A DNA stretch of 64,000 bases from Bradyrhizobium guangzhouense (lineage in GTDB: Bacteria; Pseudomonadota; Alphaproteobacteria; Rhizobiales; Xanthobacteraceae), in contig NZ_CP030053.1 of the NCBI RefSeq assembly GCF_004114955.1, positions 6,984,001-7,048,000 on the forward strand, in the 5' to 3' direction. Under the pieces are notes generated by a model. That model did not search any database. It was given only the letters and a program-made list of their open reading frames with translations, and was not told where the DNA came from. The translations under genes were made by a program, and so were the position numbers. Shown here piece by piece: positions 27,950-37,034 of this stretch (positions are counted from its first letter, which is position 1; each line of letters starts with the position of its first letter).

Positions 27950-29926
27950 CTATCCTGCCTCAATCTCCACCACGATCTTTCCCGTCGTCACCTGCTCGCC
28001 CTCGGCAACGTCGATCGCAGCAACGACACCGTCGATGCCGGCCTTGTGGACGTGCTCCATCTTCATCGCTTCCAGCGTCAGCACCGGCTGACCTGACGTG
28101 ACACGGTCGCCCGGTTTGACCAGGACCGCGACGACCCGGCCGTTCATCGCGGCGCGGACCTTTCCGTCGCCGCCATTGGCTGCCGTGGCCTTCGGCGCGG
28201 CGAGCGTGAGATCGGTGACTGCGAACGGGATGCCGCGGCGCTGCACGTACAATCGGTCGCCGTCACGCAGGAATTTAGCGCTGTCCATCACGCCATCATG
28301 ACGGAAGCGGATCATTTCGGAATCGAACTGCTCGATCTCGAACCTGTCCTGCCCCCCCTCAGTAGCGACGATGTAGCTGCCATCACGCTCGCGCGTGACC
28401 TCGAGCTCAAGCGCGTCACCCGCGATCTCGATCTTCGCAGGGAGGGGAAACGCTGCCGACAGGCTCCGGCCGCGCCGCCATGCCGGCGCGCGCGGATTGG
28501 TGACGTAGAGCAGCAGGCCTGCGAGCGCCGTATCGAATGCAGCGTCCGCGCGCGGCGCCAGCAGCTCGTCGCGATGCGCACCGATGAAAGCTGTCGTTGG
28601 CCCGCCTTTGGCAAAGCCGGGATGGCGCAGGCACGACATCAGGAACGCCTGGTTGGTGGTCACGCCAAGCGCCGTGAGCTGCTCGAGCCCGACGATCAGC
28701 CGTCCCCTCGCCTCCTCGCGCGTGGCGCCATGGCCGATCACCTTGGCGATCATGGAATCGTAAAACGGCGGGACTTCCGCGCCCGATTCCAGCGCGTGCT
28801 CGACGCGGATGCCATCGGGGACCTGCCAGCGCGCCATGCGGCCGGACTGAGGCATGAAATCATGCGCGGCGTCTTCCGAGCAGAGCCGCACCTCGATGGC
28901 GTGACCCGAGAGCTTGATGTCCTGCTGTTTCAGCGGCAAGGCTTCGCCGCGCGCGACACGCAATTGCAGTTCGACGAGATCGAGCCCCGTAATCGCTTCC
29001 GTGACGGGATGCTCGACCTGGAGACGCGTGTTCATCTCCATGAAGTAGAACTCACCGCTCGCATCGAGCAGGAATTCCAGGGTGCCGGCGCCCTCGTAGC
29101 GCAGCGCCCTCACGGCCGCGACGGCGACCTCGCCCATTTTCGCCCGCAGCTCCGGCGTCACGGCCGGCGACGGCGCTTCCTCGATCAGCTTCTGGTGCCG
29201 CCGCTGCACCGAGCAATCTCGCTCGCCGAGGTGGACGGCATTGCCGTGGCTGTCGCCAAATACCTGGATCTCGATGTGACGAGGATTTTGAATCGCGCGC
29301 TCGAGGATGACGGTGGCATCGCCGAATGCTGCCTTCGCTTCCGACCGCGCGCTACGCAGCGCGTCGGGGAATGATGCAGCGTCTGTGACGAGCCGCATGC
29401 CGCGGCCACCACCGCCCGCGACGGCCTTGATCATCACGGGGAATCCGATGTTTTTGGCCTCCGCGAGCATCACCTCGTCACGCTGGTCGGCCCCCTGATA
29501 GCCGGGCACGATGGGCACGCCGGCCTTCGCCATGATCTCCTTGCCGCCGGCCTTGTTGCCCATCGCCTCGATCGCATGCGGCGACGGACCGATGAAGACG
29601 AGGCCGGCATCCTTGCAGCCTCTTGCAAACTGTTCGTTCTCGGCCAGGAAGCCGTAGCCGGGATGTACGGCGTCAGCGCCGCTCGCTTTCGCCGCTTCGA
29701 TGATCGCGGGAATGTTGAGATAGGATCGCGCCGGCAAAGCTTCGCCGATCCGCACGGACTGATCGGCTCGTCTCACATGGAGCGCATCGCGGTCCGCGTC
29801 CGAATAGACCGCGACAACGCCGAGCCCGAGCCGCCGCGCGCTGCGAATCACGCGCAGCGCGATCTCGCCACGATTGGCGATCAATACCCTCGAGAACGAC
29901 CGGTGCTGCACTGATCCGTTCCTCAT
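27950..29926 (-). CDS. Acyl-CoA carboxylase biotin-carrying alpha subunit
   Basis: 658 residues from the ATG at 29926, which overlaps the beta-subunit stop by four bases. Biotin carboxylase domain: FSRVLIANRGEIALRVIRSARRLG at the start, ATP-grasp (PVMIKAVAGGGGRGM), catalytic region MEMNTRLQVEHPVTE. The biotinyl-lipoyl domain at the C-terminus has LTLEAMKMEHV with the biotinylated Lys. Length and architecture match methylcrotonyl-, propionyl- or geranyl-CoA carboxylase alpha chains. Works with the beta subunit encoded just upstream to carboxylate an acyl-CoA. Confidence 0.92.
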   Translation of the reverse strand: MRNGSVQHRSFSRVLIANRGEIALRVIRSARRLGLGVVAVYSDADRDALHVRRADQSVRIGEALPARSYLNIPAIIEAAKASGADAVHPGYGFLAENEQFARGCKDAGLVFIGPSPHAIEAMGNKAGGKEIMAKAGVPIVPGYQGADQRDEVMLAEAKNIGFPVMIKAVAGGGGRGMRLVTDAASFPDALRSARSEAKAAFGDATVILERAIQNPRHIEIQVFGDSHGNAVHLGERDCSVQRRHQKLIEEAPSPAVTPELRAKMGEVAVAAVRALRYEGAGTLEFLLDASGEFYFMEMNTRLQVEHPVTEAITGLDLVELQLRVARGEALPLKQQDIKLSGHAIEVRLCSEDAAHDFMPQSGRMARWQVPDGIRVEHALESGAEVPPFYDSMIAKVIGHGATREEARGRLIVGLEQLTALGVTTNQAFLMSCLRHPGFAKGGPTTAFIGAHRDELLAPRADAAFDTALAGLLLYVTNPRAPAWRRGRSLSAAFPLPAKIEIAGDALELEVTRERDGSYIVATEGGQDRFEIEQFDSEMIRFRHDGVMDSAKFLRDGDRLYVQRRGIPFAVTDLTLAAPKATAANGGDGKVRAAMNGRVVAVLVKPGDRVTSGQPVLTLEAMKMEHVHKAGIDGVVAAIDVAEGEQVTTGKIVVEIEAG

Positions 29927-31539
29927 GGGCGGGCCACCGAGAATTGCATGCGCTGGGGCGTGCGGGCATCGCCCTCGCGGCAGATCGCGAGCACCTCCGA
30001 CAGCACCGCGCGGGTGTCGCGCGGATCGATCACGCCATCGTCGAGCACGCGGGCGCTGGTCGAGAACACGTCCATCTGGCCATCGAACACGCCGATGATC
30101 TGCGCTTTCATGGCGTCCAGCTTGTCCTTCTCGATCGGCTTGCCGCGGCGCGCCGCAGCCGCCTCGGTCACGATTGCCATGGTCTCGGCGGCCTGCTCGC
30201 CGCCCATCACCGCGGTCTTGGCATTTGGCCAGGAGAAGCAGAAGCGTGGATGGAAGCCGCGCCCGCACATGCCGTAATTGCCGGCGCCGAACGAGGCGCC
30301 GCAATAGATGGTGATCTGCGGTACCGTGGCCGACGTCACCGCCTGGATCATTTTGGAGCCGTGCTTGATCATGCCGGCTTCTTCATAGGCCTTGCCGACC
30401 ATGTAGCCTGTGGTGTTGTTGAGGTAGAGGATCGGCGTGCGGGTCTGGCAGCAGGCCTGGATGAAATGCGTCGCCTTGTTGGCGCCGGCGGGATCGAGCG
30501 GACCGTTGTTGGTGATGATGCCGATCGCCTGCCCCTCGATGCGGGCATGACCGCAGACGGTGGCTGGGCCGTAATTCGGCGCCATCTCGGCAAAATCGGA
30601 ATCGTCGATGATGCGGGCGATCACCTGCTTCATGTCGACCGGGCGTTTGTGATCCATCGGCATGATGCCGAGCAGCTCGTCCTGGTCATAGCGCGGCGGC
30701 TTGACGTCCTGCGCGACCCTGCCCGGCCGCTCCCATTCCAGCGCTGCCATGATCTCGCGCGCGATACGCAACGCGTCGCGATCGTCCTCGGCGAGGTAGT
30801 CGCCGAGGCCGGAGATTTGCGTGTGCATCTCGGCGCCGCCGAGCTCTTCTTCCGTGGCGATCTCGCCGGTCGCAGCCTTCAGCAGCGGGGGACCTGCAAG
30901 GAAGGCACGGGTGCGACCGCGCACCATGACGATGTAGTCGGACAACCCGGTCTGATAAGCGCCGCCGGCGGTAGACGAACCGTGTGTCACGGTGACGACC
31001 GGGAGGCCTGCCGCGGAAAGGCGCGCGAGATTACGAAAGATGTTGCCGCCGCGGACAAAGTCCTCGACGCGGTAGCGCAGCAGATTGGCACCGGCGCTTT
31101 CGACCAGCTGCACATAAGGCAGCTTGTTCTCCAGCGCGAGCTCCTGCACCCGCAACGTCTTGTCGAGGCCGTAAGGCTGAAGCGCGCCGGCATCGATCCC
31201 GGAATCGCTGGCGCTGACCATGCAGCGAATGCCCGAGACGAAGCCGATGCCGGCGATGACGCCGCCGCCGGGCACGCTCTTGCCCGCATCCGGCACGTCG
31301 AACATGTAGCCCGCGAGCGTCGACAGCTCGATGAAGGGCGCGCCGGGATCGAGCACCAGCGCGACGCGCTCGCGCGGCAGCAGCTGGCCACGCTTGTGGA
31401 AGCGGTCTTTTGCCGCGGCGGACGCGGCACGCGTGCGCTCCTCCAGCGCCCGCATTCGGTCGATCAGGCCGAGCATGCCGTCGCGGTTGGCGTGGTAGGC
31501 GGCGCTGCCGGGGAAGATGGTGTTTTCGAGAATGGACAT
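29923..31539 (-). CDS. Acyl-CoA carboxylase carboxyltransferase beta subunit
   Basis: 538 residues, two crotonase-like carboxyltransferase domains. Motifs: THGSSTAGGAYQTGLSDYIV (first oxyanion site), ITNNGPLDPAGANKATHFIQ and GASFGAGNYGMCGRGFHPRF (second). Size (538, against 658 for alpha) fits the methylcrotonyl/geranyl-CoA carboxylase group rather than propionyl-CoA carboxylase. Because leucine-pathway neighbours such as isovaleryl-CoA dehydrogenase or HMG-CoA lyase are not recognised here, the substrate is left open. Translationally coupled to the alpha gene. Confidence 0.92.
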   Translation of the reverse strand: MSILENTIFPGSAAYHANRDGMLGLIDRMRALEERTRAASAAAKDRFHKRGQLLPRERVALVLDPGAPFIELSTLAGYMFDVPDAGKSVPGGGVIAGIGFVSGIRCMVSASDSGIDAGALQPYGLDKTLRVQELALENKLPYVQLVESAGANLLRYRVEDFVRGGNIFRNLARLSAAGLPVVTVTHGSSTAGGAYQTGLSDYIVMVRGRTRAFLAGPPLLKAATGEIATEEELGGAEMHTQISGLGDYLAEDDRDALRIAREIMAALEWERPGRVAQDVKPPRYDQDELLGIMPMDHKRPVDMKQVIARIIDDSDFAEMAPNYGPATVCGHARIEGQAIGIITNNGPLDPAGANKATHFIQACCQTRTPILYLNNTTGYMVGKAYEEAGMIKHGSKMIQAVTSATVPQITIYCGASFGAGNYGMCGRGFHPRFCFSWPNAKTAVMGGEQAAETMAIVTEAAAARRGKPIEKDKLDAMKAQIIGVFDGQMDVFSTSARVLDDGVIDPRDTRAVLSEVLAICREGDARTPQRMQFSVARP

Positions 31540-31554
31540 GACTCTATCCTAGTC

Positions 31555-31640
31555 CGTCATTGCGAGGAGCAAAGCGACAAAGCAATCCAGGCTGCATCCG
31601 CAGAGAGATTCTGGATTGCTTCGCTGCGCTCGCAATGACG
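31555..31640. repeat. Palindromic element, CGTCATTGCGAG family
   Basis: The left arm CGTCATTGCGAGGAGC...AAGCAATCCAG pairs with the right arm CTGGATTGCTTCGCTGCG...CAATGACG; the left arm is degenerate by a small insertion. A perfect copy lies at 44810. It occupies the gap upstream of the carboxylase beta gene, so it separates that gene from the BKACE gene on the same strand. Confidence 0.85.
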
Positions 31641-31654
31641 GGTGAGGTGATAGT

Positions 31655-32521
31655 TCAGCGTTTCGTCCCAAAGATCTTCCGCGCTTCGGCCGGGCTCGCG
31701 ATGTCTCGACCAGCGCGACGGGCGCAGGCGGCGATGGCCTCGATCAGCTGGCCATTCGACGTCACCTTTTTGCCGTCGGCGAGATAGAAGGCGTCCTCGA
31801 GGCCGGTGCGCAAGTGCCCCCCGAGCTCAGCGCAACGCTGGTGCAGCGGCCAGATCTCTTCGCGGCCGATGGCCGTGACCTGCCAGTGCGCCTCGGGGCG
31901 CTTCAGCTTGAGCAGGATTGGCAGCAATTCGGGATCGGCAGGCATGCCGGAGGCGACGCCCATCACGAAATTATATTCGAGCGGCCCCCTGTACATGCCA
32001 ACCTGATGGTACATGCCGACGCAGCGGACGATGCCGACGTCGAAACATTCGAACTCGGGGATGGTGCCGACCGAATTCATGACGTCGAGATAGTCCTTCA
32101 CCTTCTCGACCGCGTTGTCGAACATCATCGGCGGCCAGGCCCAGCTGTTGTCAGCCTTGACCTTCAGATAGTTCAGCGAGCCGGCGTTGCAGGCCGCGAT
32201 CTCCGGCCTGGTCTCGCGGATGCAATCCAGCGCGCCGGAATAGTTCGGCCCTGAGACGCCCGAGGTGTGGTTGATGATGACGCCGGGGCAAGCCTCGCGG
32301 ATCGCCTGCTGGATCTCCTTGCTGACGGCGACCTCCCAGGACGGCAGATGACCCTTGTTCGGCGCCTGCTGGCGCAGATGGATGTGCATGATGGACGCGC
32401 CCGCATCGAAAGCCGCCTTGGCCTCGCGCGCCATCTGCTCGGGCGTCACAGGCACGTTGTGCTGCTTGGGGTCGGTGAGCACGCCGTTCAGCGCGCAGGT
32501 GATGACGGCCTTGTCGCTCAT
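31655..32521 (-). CDS. BKACE-family beta-keto acid cleavage enzyme
   Basis: 288 residues from MSDKAVITCALNGVLTDP (start 32521); a start at 32539 would add six. This is the BKACE fold (formerly DUF849, 3-keto-5-aminohexanoate cleavage protein), a zinc-dependent TIM barrel. The metal motif MHIHLR and NHTSGVSGPNYS are visible. The enzymes condense acetyl-CoA with a beta-keto acid to give acetoacetate and a new acyl-CoA. Substrates range from 3-keto-5-aminohexanoate to dehydrocarnitine, so the exact one is unknown. Upstream of the carboxylase genes, separated by a palindromic element. Confidence 0.88.
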   Translation of the reverse strand: MSDKAVITCALNGVLTDPKQHNVPVTPEQMAREAKAAFDAGASIMHIHLRQQAPNKGHLPSWEVAVSKEIQQAIREACPGVIINHTSGVSGPNYSGALDCIRETRPEIAACNAGSLNYLKVKADNSWAWPPMMFDNAVEKVKDYLDVMNSVGTIPEFECFDVGIVRCVGMYHQVGMYRGPLEYNFVMGVASGMPADPELLPILLKLKRPEAHWQVTAIGREEIWPLHQRCAELGGHLRTGLEDAFYLADGKKVTSNGQLIEAIAACARRAGRDIASPAEARKIFGTKR

Positions 32522-32617
32522 ACCACTGATGTCTCGCATGTTGAGAATTCAACGCTTGCGATCATGGGATGCAGGGCATGCGGCTTCTTGCGCAGAGAAG
32601 CTGGGAAACGACATGCC

Positions 32618-32708
32618 GTAAGGTGGGTTAGCCGAAGGCGTAACCCACCAAGGTCTATATTCGCGGATAGAGGAGCGGTGGATTACGCCTTCGGCTAATC
32701 CACCCTGC
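32618..32708. repeat. Palindromic element, GTAAGGTGGGTTAGC family
   Basis: The ends GTAAGGTGGGTTAGCCGAAGG and CCTTCGGCTAATCCACCCTGCG pair, with an internal GCGTAACCCACC and GGTGGATTACGC pair. Third member of the family that includes 27791 and 48984. Between the AraC regulator's end and the BKACE gene's start, both on the minus strand. Confidence 0.82.
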
Positions 32709-32715
32709 GAAGTGA

Positions 32716-33519
32716 TCAACCCGCCTCAGCGAGCTCCCGCACCGTCTCGGTGCTGCGATAGATCGCAAGATCCCGCGAGCCGACGAAGATCGCGCGTGGC
32801 TTCAAGCCGTAGAAGCGGCGGATCGAATGGCTGAAATGCGTGGAGTCGGGATAGCCGATGTCCTGCGCGAGGTGAGCGAGGTTGAGATCCTGGTTGGCGA
32901 AGTGCAGTAGATGCCGCGCACGCTTCCAGGCGCGGAACGACCGGAACGAGATGCCGGTTTCTTCCTTGAACAGATGCAGGAACCGCGAGGCGGAGAGGCC
33001 TGCTTCCGCCGCGCAGGTATCCGCCGTCACTGGCTCGCCGGAGAAGCGCCCAATGCGGGCGACCGCGCGGGTCACGCGCGGGTCGAGCAGGCGGCGCGGC
33101 AGCGCTTCGCCAAAGCACATCTCGTCGAACCCGGCGGTGGTGATGTCGCCATAGCGGCGCTCGCGCAGCAGCGCGTAGGCGGCGAGGATTTTTCGGGCAT
33201 AGGCGGGCCGGTCGGGTCCCATCAACCGCCGGGCCAGATCTTCCAGCACGCCATCAGGCATGCTCTCCGGCTCGAGCGTCACACTGATGGCGGTGCGGTA
33301 GTCGCTGGCAATGGAGTGCCGCTGGTTCGGCAGGGTCACGAACAGTTCGCCAGTGGCGAGACAGTCGTCGATGGTCATATGCAGGCTGCCCTTCACCGCG
33401 ACATAGACGTGGCAGCAACCCGGGGTCCGCTTGCGAGGCCGGCCGAGCAAGCCGGCGTAGAAGACCCGCTCCGGCGTGATCAGCATCAAATGGTCGGATT
33501 CGCGACCCTTGTCTTCCAT
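32716..33519 (-). CDS. AraC-family transcriptional regulator
   Basis: 267 residues from the ATG at 33519, which has a near-perfect AGGAGG seven bases upstream; the longer frame to 33621 has none. An N-terminal cupin-like sensory half (VYVAVKGSLHMTIDD) is followed by a C-terminal AraC DNA-binding domain of two helix-turn-helices (LSASRFLHLFKEETGISFRS and LAHLAQDIGYPDSTHFSHSI, ending FYGLKPRAIF). Position suggests control of the adjacent acyl-CoA catabolic genes, but I see no paired operators. Confidence 0.87.
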   Translation of the reverse strand: MEDKGRESDHLMLITPERVFYAGLLGRPRKRTPGCCHVYVAVKGSLHMTIDDCLATGELFVTLPNQRHSIASDYRTAISVTLEPESMPDGVLEDLARRLMGPDRPAYARKILAAYALLRERRYGDITTAGFDEMCFGEALPRRLLDPRVTRAVARIGRFSGEPVTADTCAAEAGLSASRFLHLFKEETGISFRSFRAWKRARHLLHFANQDLNLAHLAQDIGYPDSTHFSHSIRRFYGLKPRAIFVGSRDLAIYRSTETVRELAEAG

Positions 33520-33696
33520 CGGGGATCCTCCTCGCGCGGCTCTATGGCCGCTGCGCAACGAGGTCACCTTAGCGGAAATTTGGGCGCTGTCACGACGAGG
33601 TAGCGCTGTCATCGCGCGCAAAAGATTACCATTCCGGGACGACGATCAGTCGCGCCCGGAACCACGATGAGACCGCAGTCCCATCCTGCGGAATGT

Positions 33697-34353
33697 TTAC
33701 GCCCTTACGCGCGGCGCAACATTCTGCTCGAGCCCGGCCGACTGCTCCGCAGCAACGGCGCGCTTGAAGCCGTCGCGCTGCTGCAAGCGGGCCCAATAGG
33801 CCGCGACACCAGGCCCGAAATCCTTGGCAAGGCCGATGTTTTCGGCAAGGCGAAGGGCGTAACCGATGACAATGTCAGCGGCGGTGAAGCGACCCGCGCA
33901 CAAGGCCTCGGTATTGGCGGTTGCCGCCTCGACGGCGCGCAGCCGTCCCAAAAACCACTTTGCGTAGTCGGTTGCGACCTGCGGATTGCGGCGCTCCTCC
34001 GGCTCGAGCTGGGTGTAGCGGAGCACCAGCGTTTGCGGGAAGGTTAACGTCGCGTCGCTGAAATACATCCAGTTCAGGAAGGCGCCATAGGCGGGATCCT
34101 CGGGGCCGACCATCAGCGGCGTCGGGCCATAGACGACGCCGAGATAGTGGCAGATGCCTGATGACTCAGTCATCCTGGTCTCACCGTCGACCATGAAGGG
34201 AATCGTGCCGAGCGGATTGAGCGCGAGATACTCCTTGGCGAAGACGCGCGGCGGGAACGGCAGCATCTTCAGTTCATAGGGCAGCCCCATCTCCTCCAGC
34301 ATCCAGAGCGGACGGAACGAGCGCGCGGCGTCGCAATGATAGAGCGTGATCAT
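33697..34353 (-). CDS. Glutathione S-transferase family protein
   Basis: 218 residues. An N-terminal thioredoxin-like half (MITLYHCDAARSFRPLWMLEEMGLPYELKML; NPLGTIPFMVDGETRMTESSGICHYL with the cis-Pro and ES glutathione-binding motif) precedes an all-helical C-terminal half (ADIVIGYALRLAENIGL). Cytosolic glutathione conjugation or isomerisation. Start codon overlaps the stop of the acyl-CoA dehydrogenase gene by four bases, so the two are co-translated; this link may point to a substrate that forms an electrophilic enoyl product. Confidence 0.9.
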   Translation of the reverse strand: MITLYHCDAARSFRPLWMLEEMGLPYELKMLPFPPRVFAKEYLALNPLGTIPFMVDGETRMTESSGICHYLGVVYGPTPLMVGPEDPAYGAFLNWMYFSDATLTFPQTLVLRYTQLEPEERRNPQVATDYAKWFLGRLRAVEAATANTEALCAGRFTAADIVIGYALRLAENIGLAKDFGPGVAAYWARLQQRDGFKRAVAAEQSAGLEQNVAPRVRA

Positions 34354-35516
34354 GAAGCATTCCCTTTGCTACCCGGCAGCGTACCCATCATCTTGCACAG
34401 GACCATCAGCATGACCTCGTCGGCACCGCCGCCGATCGAGGTCAGACGGTTGTCGCGATAGGCGCGGCTGACCGGCGTCTCGTTGGTAAAGCCCATTCCG
34501 CCCCAATATTGCAAGCAGGCGTCGGTGAGCTCGCGGCCGAGACGGCCGGCCTTCAGCTTGGCCATGGTCGCAAGTCGCGTGACGTCCTCGCCGGCGACGA
34601 GCTGCTCGGCGGCGCGATAGATCAGCGCACGCAACAGCTCGACCTCGGTCTGCATCTCCGCGAGCTTGAAGTGCACGACCTGGTTGTCGAGGATCGACTT
34701 GCCGAAGGCTTGGCGGTTGCGCGTGTATTCGATGGTTTCGTTGATGATGTACTCGTGCGCCTTGAGGCAGGCCGCCGCACCCCAGAGCCGCTCCTCCTGG
34801 AACTGGATCATCTGGTACGTGAAGCCGTGGCCCTCCTCGCCGATCCTGTTGCGCTTGGGTATGCGGACGTTGTCGAAAAAGATCTGCGCCGTGTCGGACG
34901 AGCGCATGCCCAGCTTGTCGAGCTTGCGGGCGACCGTGACGCCCTTGCTCTTCATGGGCACGCAGATCAGCGACTTGTTGCGATGGACCGGGCCATCGCC
35001 GGTGTTGGCGAGCAGGCAGATCCAGTCGGCCTGGGTACCGTTGGTGATCCACAGCTTGCCGCCGGTGATGAGATAGTCGTCGCCGTCGGAGCGCGCGCTG
35101 GTCTTGATCGAGGCGACGTCCGAGCCGGCGCCGGGCTCGGAGACGCCGATGCAGGCGACATAGTCGCCTGATATCGATGGCGCCAGAAATTCACGGCGCA
35201 CCTCGTCGGAGCCGAACCGCGCCAGCGCCGGCGTTGCCATATCGGTCTGCACGCCGATCGCCATCGGCACGCCGCCGCAGGTGATGGCGCCCAGCTCCTC
35301 CGCCATCATCAGTGCATAGGAATAATCGAGACCGGAGCCGCCGAACTCGACCGGCTTGTTCAATCCAAGAAAGCCGAGGCGGCCCATCTTCTTGAACAGC
35401 TCATGCGCCGGGAAGATGTCGGCCTTCTCCCATTCATCGACATGGGGGTTGATCTCGTTAGCGATGAATTTTTGCAAGCTCCGACGAATATCGTCGTGGT
35501 CGGCGGTAAACAGCAT
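34350..35516 (-). CDS. Acyl-CoA dehydrogenase
   Basis: 388 residues, complete three-domain acyl-CoA dehydrogenase. N-terminal helices with FPAHELFKKMGRLGFLGL, beta domain signature ACIGVSEPGAGSDVASIKTSA, and a C-terminal FAD-binding helix (ACLQYWGGMGFTNETPVSRAYRDNRL). GAGGAAGAA precedes the ATG. Catalyses flavin-dependent alpha,beta-desaturation of an acyl-CoA. The catalytic Glu place, in the VSRAYRD loop region, differs from short-chain enzymes, so chain length is not predicted. Coupled to the glutathione transferase gene. Confidence 0.92.
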   Translation of the reverse strand: MLFTADHDDIRRSLQKFIANEINPHVDEWEKADIFPAHELFKKMGRLGFLGLNKPVEFGGSGLDYSYALMMAEELGAITCGGVPMAIGVQTDMATPALARFGSDEVRREFLAPSISGDYVACIGVSEPGAGSDVASIKTSARSDGDDYLITGGKLWITNGTQADWICLLANTGDGPVHRNKSLICVPMKSKGVTVARKLDKLGMRSSDTAQIFFDNVRIPKRNRIGEEGHGFTYQMIQFQEERLWGAAACLKAHEYIINETIEYTRNRQAFGKSILDNQVVHFKLAEMQTEVELLRALIYRAAEQLVAGEDVTRLATMAKLKAGRLGRELTDACLQYWGGMGFTNETPVSRAYRDNRLTSIGGGADEVMLMVLCKMMGTLPGSKGNAS

Positions 35517-35527
35517 TTCTTCCTCTT

Positions 35528-35630
35528 GTCATTCCGGGGCATCGCGAAGCGATGAGCCCGGAATCCATTCCTCTACGGTAAACGCGGCCTGATGGATTCC
35601 GGGCTCGGGCTATGCGCGCCCCGGAATGAC
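35528..35630. repeat. Palindromic element, GTCATTCCGGGG type
   Basis: GTCATTCCGGGGCATCGCG...GGAATCCAT and ATGGATTCCGGGCTCGGGC...CCCCGGAATGAC pair as a cruciform. It lies between the two acyl-CoA dehydrogenase genes and so breaks what may once have been one operon. Same terminal logic as 2010. Confidence 0.8.
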
Positions 35631-35634
35631 GGGC

Positions 35635-36771
35635 TCACAACCCCATCTGCCTTGACGCCAGATCCTTCATGATCTCCTCGGTTCCGCCGCCGATGGCGTT
35701 GACCTTGACCTCACGGTAGATGCGCTCGGCCTTGATGCCGCGCATGAAACCGGCACCGCCAAAGATCTGCACGGCTTCCGAGGCGCAGAACGCCATGGTC
35801 TGTGTCGCCTGGTTCTTCATCATGCAGATTTCGGCGACAGGGCTTTCGCCCTGCTCGAGCCGCCAGGCCAGCATTTCCAGCATGGCTTGCGAGGCCGCGA
35901 CCTTCTGCGCCATGTCGACGATCTTGTGGCGGATAACCTGGTGCTGCGCGAGCGGTTTGCCGAACGTCTTGCGTTCCTTGGCGTAGGCGACGGCTTCATC
36001 AAGACAGACGCGGGCAAAGGCAGTGCAGCCGGCGGCCATGCCCATCCGCTCGCTGTTGAAATTCTGCATGATGATCTTGAAGCCCTGGCCTTCTTCGCCG
36101 ATCAGATTCTCGGCCGGTACGCGGCAATCATCGAAATGCAGCGTCGCGGTGTCGGAGGCCCACCAGCCCATCTTCTTGAGCTTGGTTCGCGACAGGCCGG
36201 GCGTATCACCCTCGATCAGCAACAAGCTGACGCCGCCGGCGCCCTCGCCGCCCGTACGCACCGCAACGGTCAGATAATCGGCGCGCATCCCCGAGGTGAT
36301 GAATGTCTTCTCGCCGCTCACGACGTAGTGATTGCCGTCACGCCGGGCCCTGGTGCGCAGGTTCGCGACATCGGAGCCGCCGCCCGGCTCGGTGATCGCG
36401 AGCGCCGAAATCTTTTCGCCTGCCAGCACCTGCGGCAGCACGCGCGCCTTCACCTCAGGCCGCGCCGCTCGGGCGATCGGCGGCGAGCCGATGGTGTGGC
36501 TCATCAGGCTGGCGCTGACGCCGCCGGCCCCGGCCCGCGCCAGCTCCTGGCTCGCCACGATCTTCATGAACTGGTCGGCGGCGATCCCGCCATATTCCTC
36601 GGGAAATCCGAGCCCCAACAGGCCAATCTCCGCCGCCCTGCGATAGAGCGCGCGGGGAAATTCGCCGGCTTCGTCCCACTCGTGCGCGAACGGGGCGATC
36701 TCCTTGTCGACGAAGCGGCGCATGACGTCGCGAAAAGCGTCGTGTTCGGCGGTATAGAACGGACTCTTCAT
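35635..36771 (-). CDS. Acyl-CoA dehydrogenase (second)
   Basis: 378 residues from the ATG at 36771 (MKSPFYTAEHDAFRDVMRRFVD), preferred over an upstream frame to 36885 because the family begins here. Signatures: ALAITEPGGGSDVANLRTRA, QIFGGAGFMRGIKAERIYREVKVNAIGGGTEEI, the latter with the Glu region typical of short/branched-chain acyl-CoA dehydrogenases. Divergent from the acyl-CoA ligase at 37035, with a 263-base shared promoter region. Likely works on the product of that ligase, by context. Confidence 0.9.
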   Translation of the reverse strand: MKSPFYTAEHDAFRDVMRRFVDKEIAPFAHEWDEAGEFPRALYRRAAEIGLLGLGFPEEYGGIAADQFMKIVASQELARAGAGGVSASLMSHTIGSPPIARAARPEVKARVLPQVLAGEKISALAITEPGGGSDVANLRTRARRDGNHYVVSGEKTFITSGMRADYLTVAVRTGGEGAGGVSLLLIEGDTPGLSRTKLKKMGWWASDTATLHFDDCRVPAENLIGEEGQGFKIIMQNFNSERMGMAAGCTAFARVCLDEAVAYAKERKTFGKPLAQHQVIRHKIVDMAQKVAASQAMLEMLAWRLEQGESPVAEICMMKNQATQTMAFCASEAVQIFGGAGFMRGIKAERIYREVKVNAIGGGTEEIMKDLASRQMGL

Positions 36772-37034
36772 CGCAATTTCGCTTTCGACGGCTCCTGCGG
36801 ATCCACCATGGCCGGAACATTGGCGGCTCACTTGCGCGGAGTGGCTGGCTTTGCCGAGCCGCCTGGAGCCGCCCCGATCTAGCAACTCAACGCAAGACGA
36901 TTTTCACCCCTCGCAGGCCAACTCCAAATCAAAAAAGACTGCTGCACAAACTCCGGCTGGCCTCCCAGGGCCATGCCGGGCATGGTGCACAGCAATAAAG
37001 CTCGGGCGGCACAAGATCGCCAAGGGAGGGAGTG

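Noticed and set aside
29927..30304. A 126-codon upstream extension of the carboxylase alpha subunit
   Set aside because: It overlaps the beta-subunit gene in another frame; the ATGA overlap at 29923 with a family-typical N-terminus is the better start.
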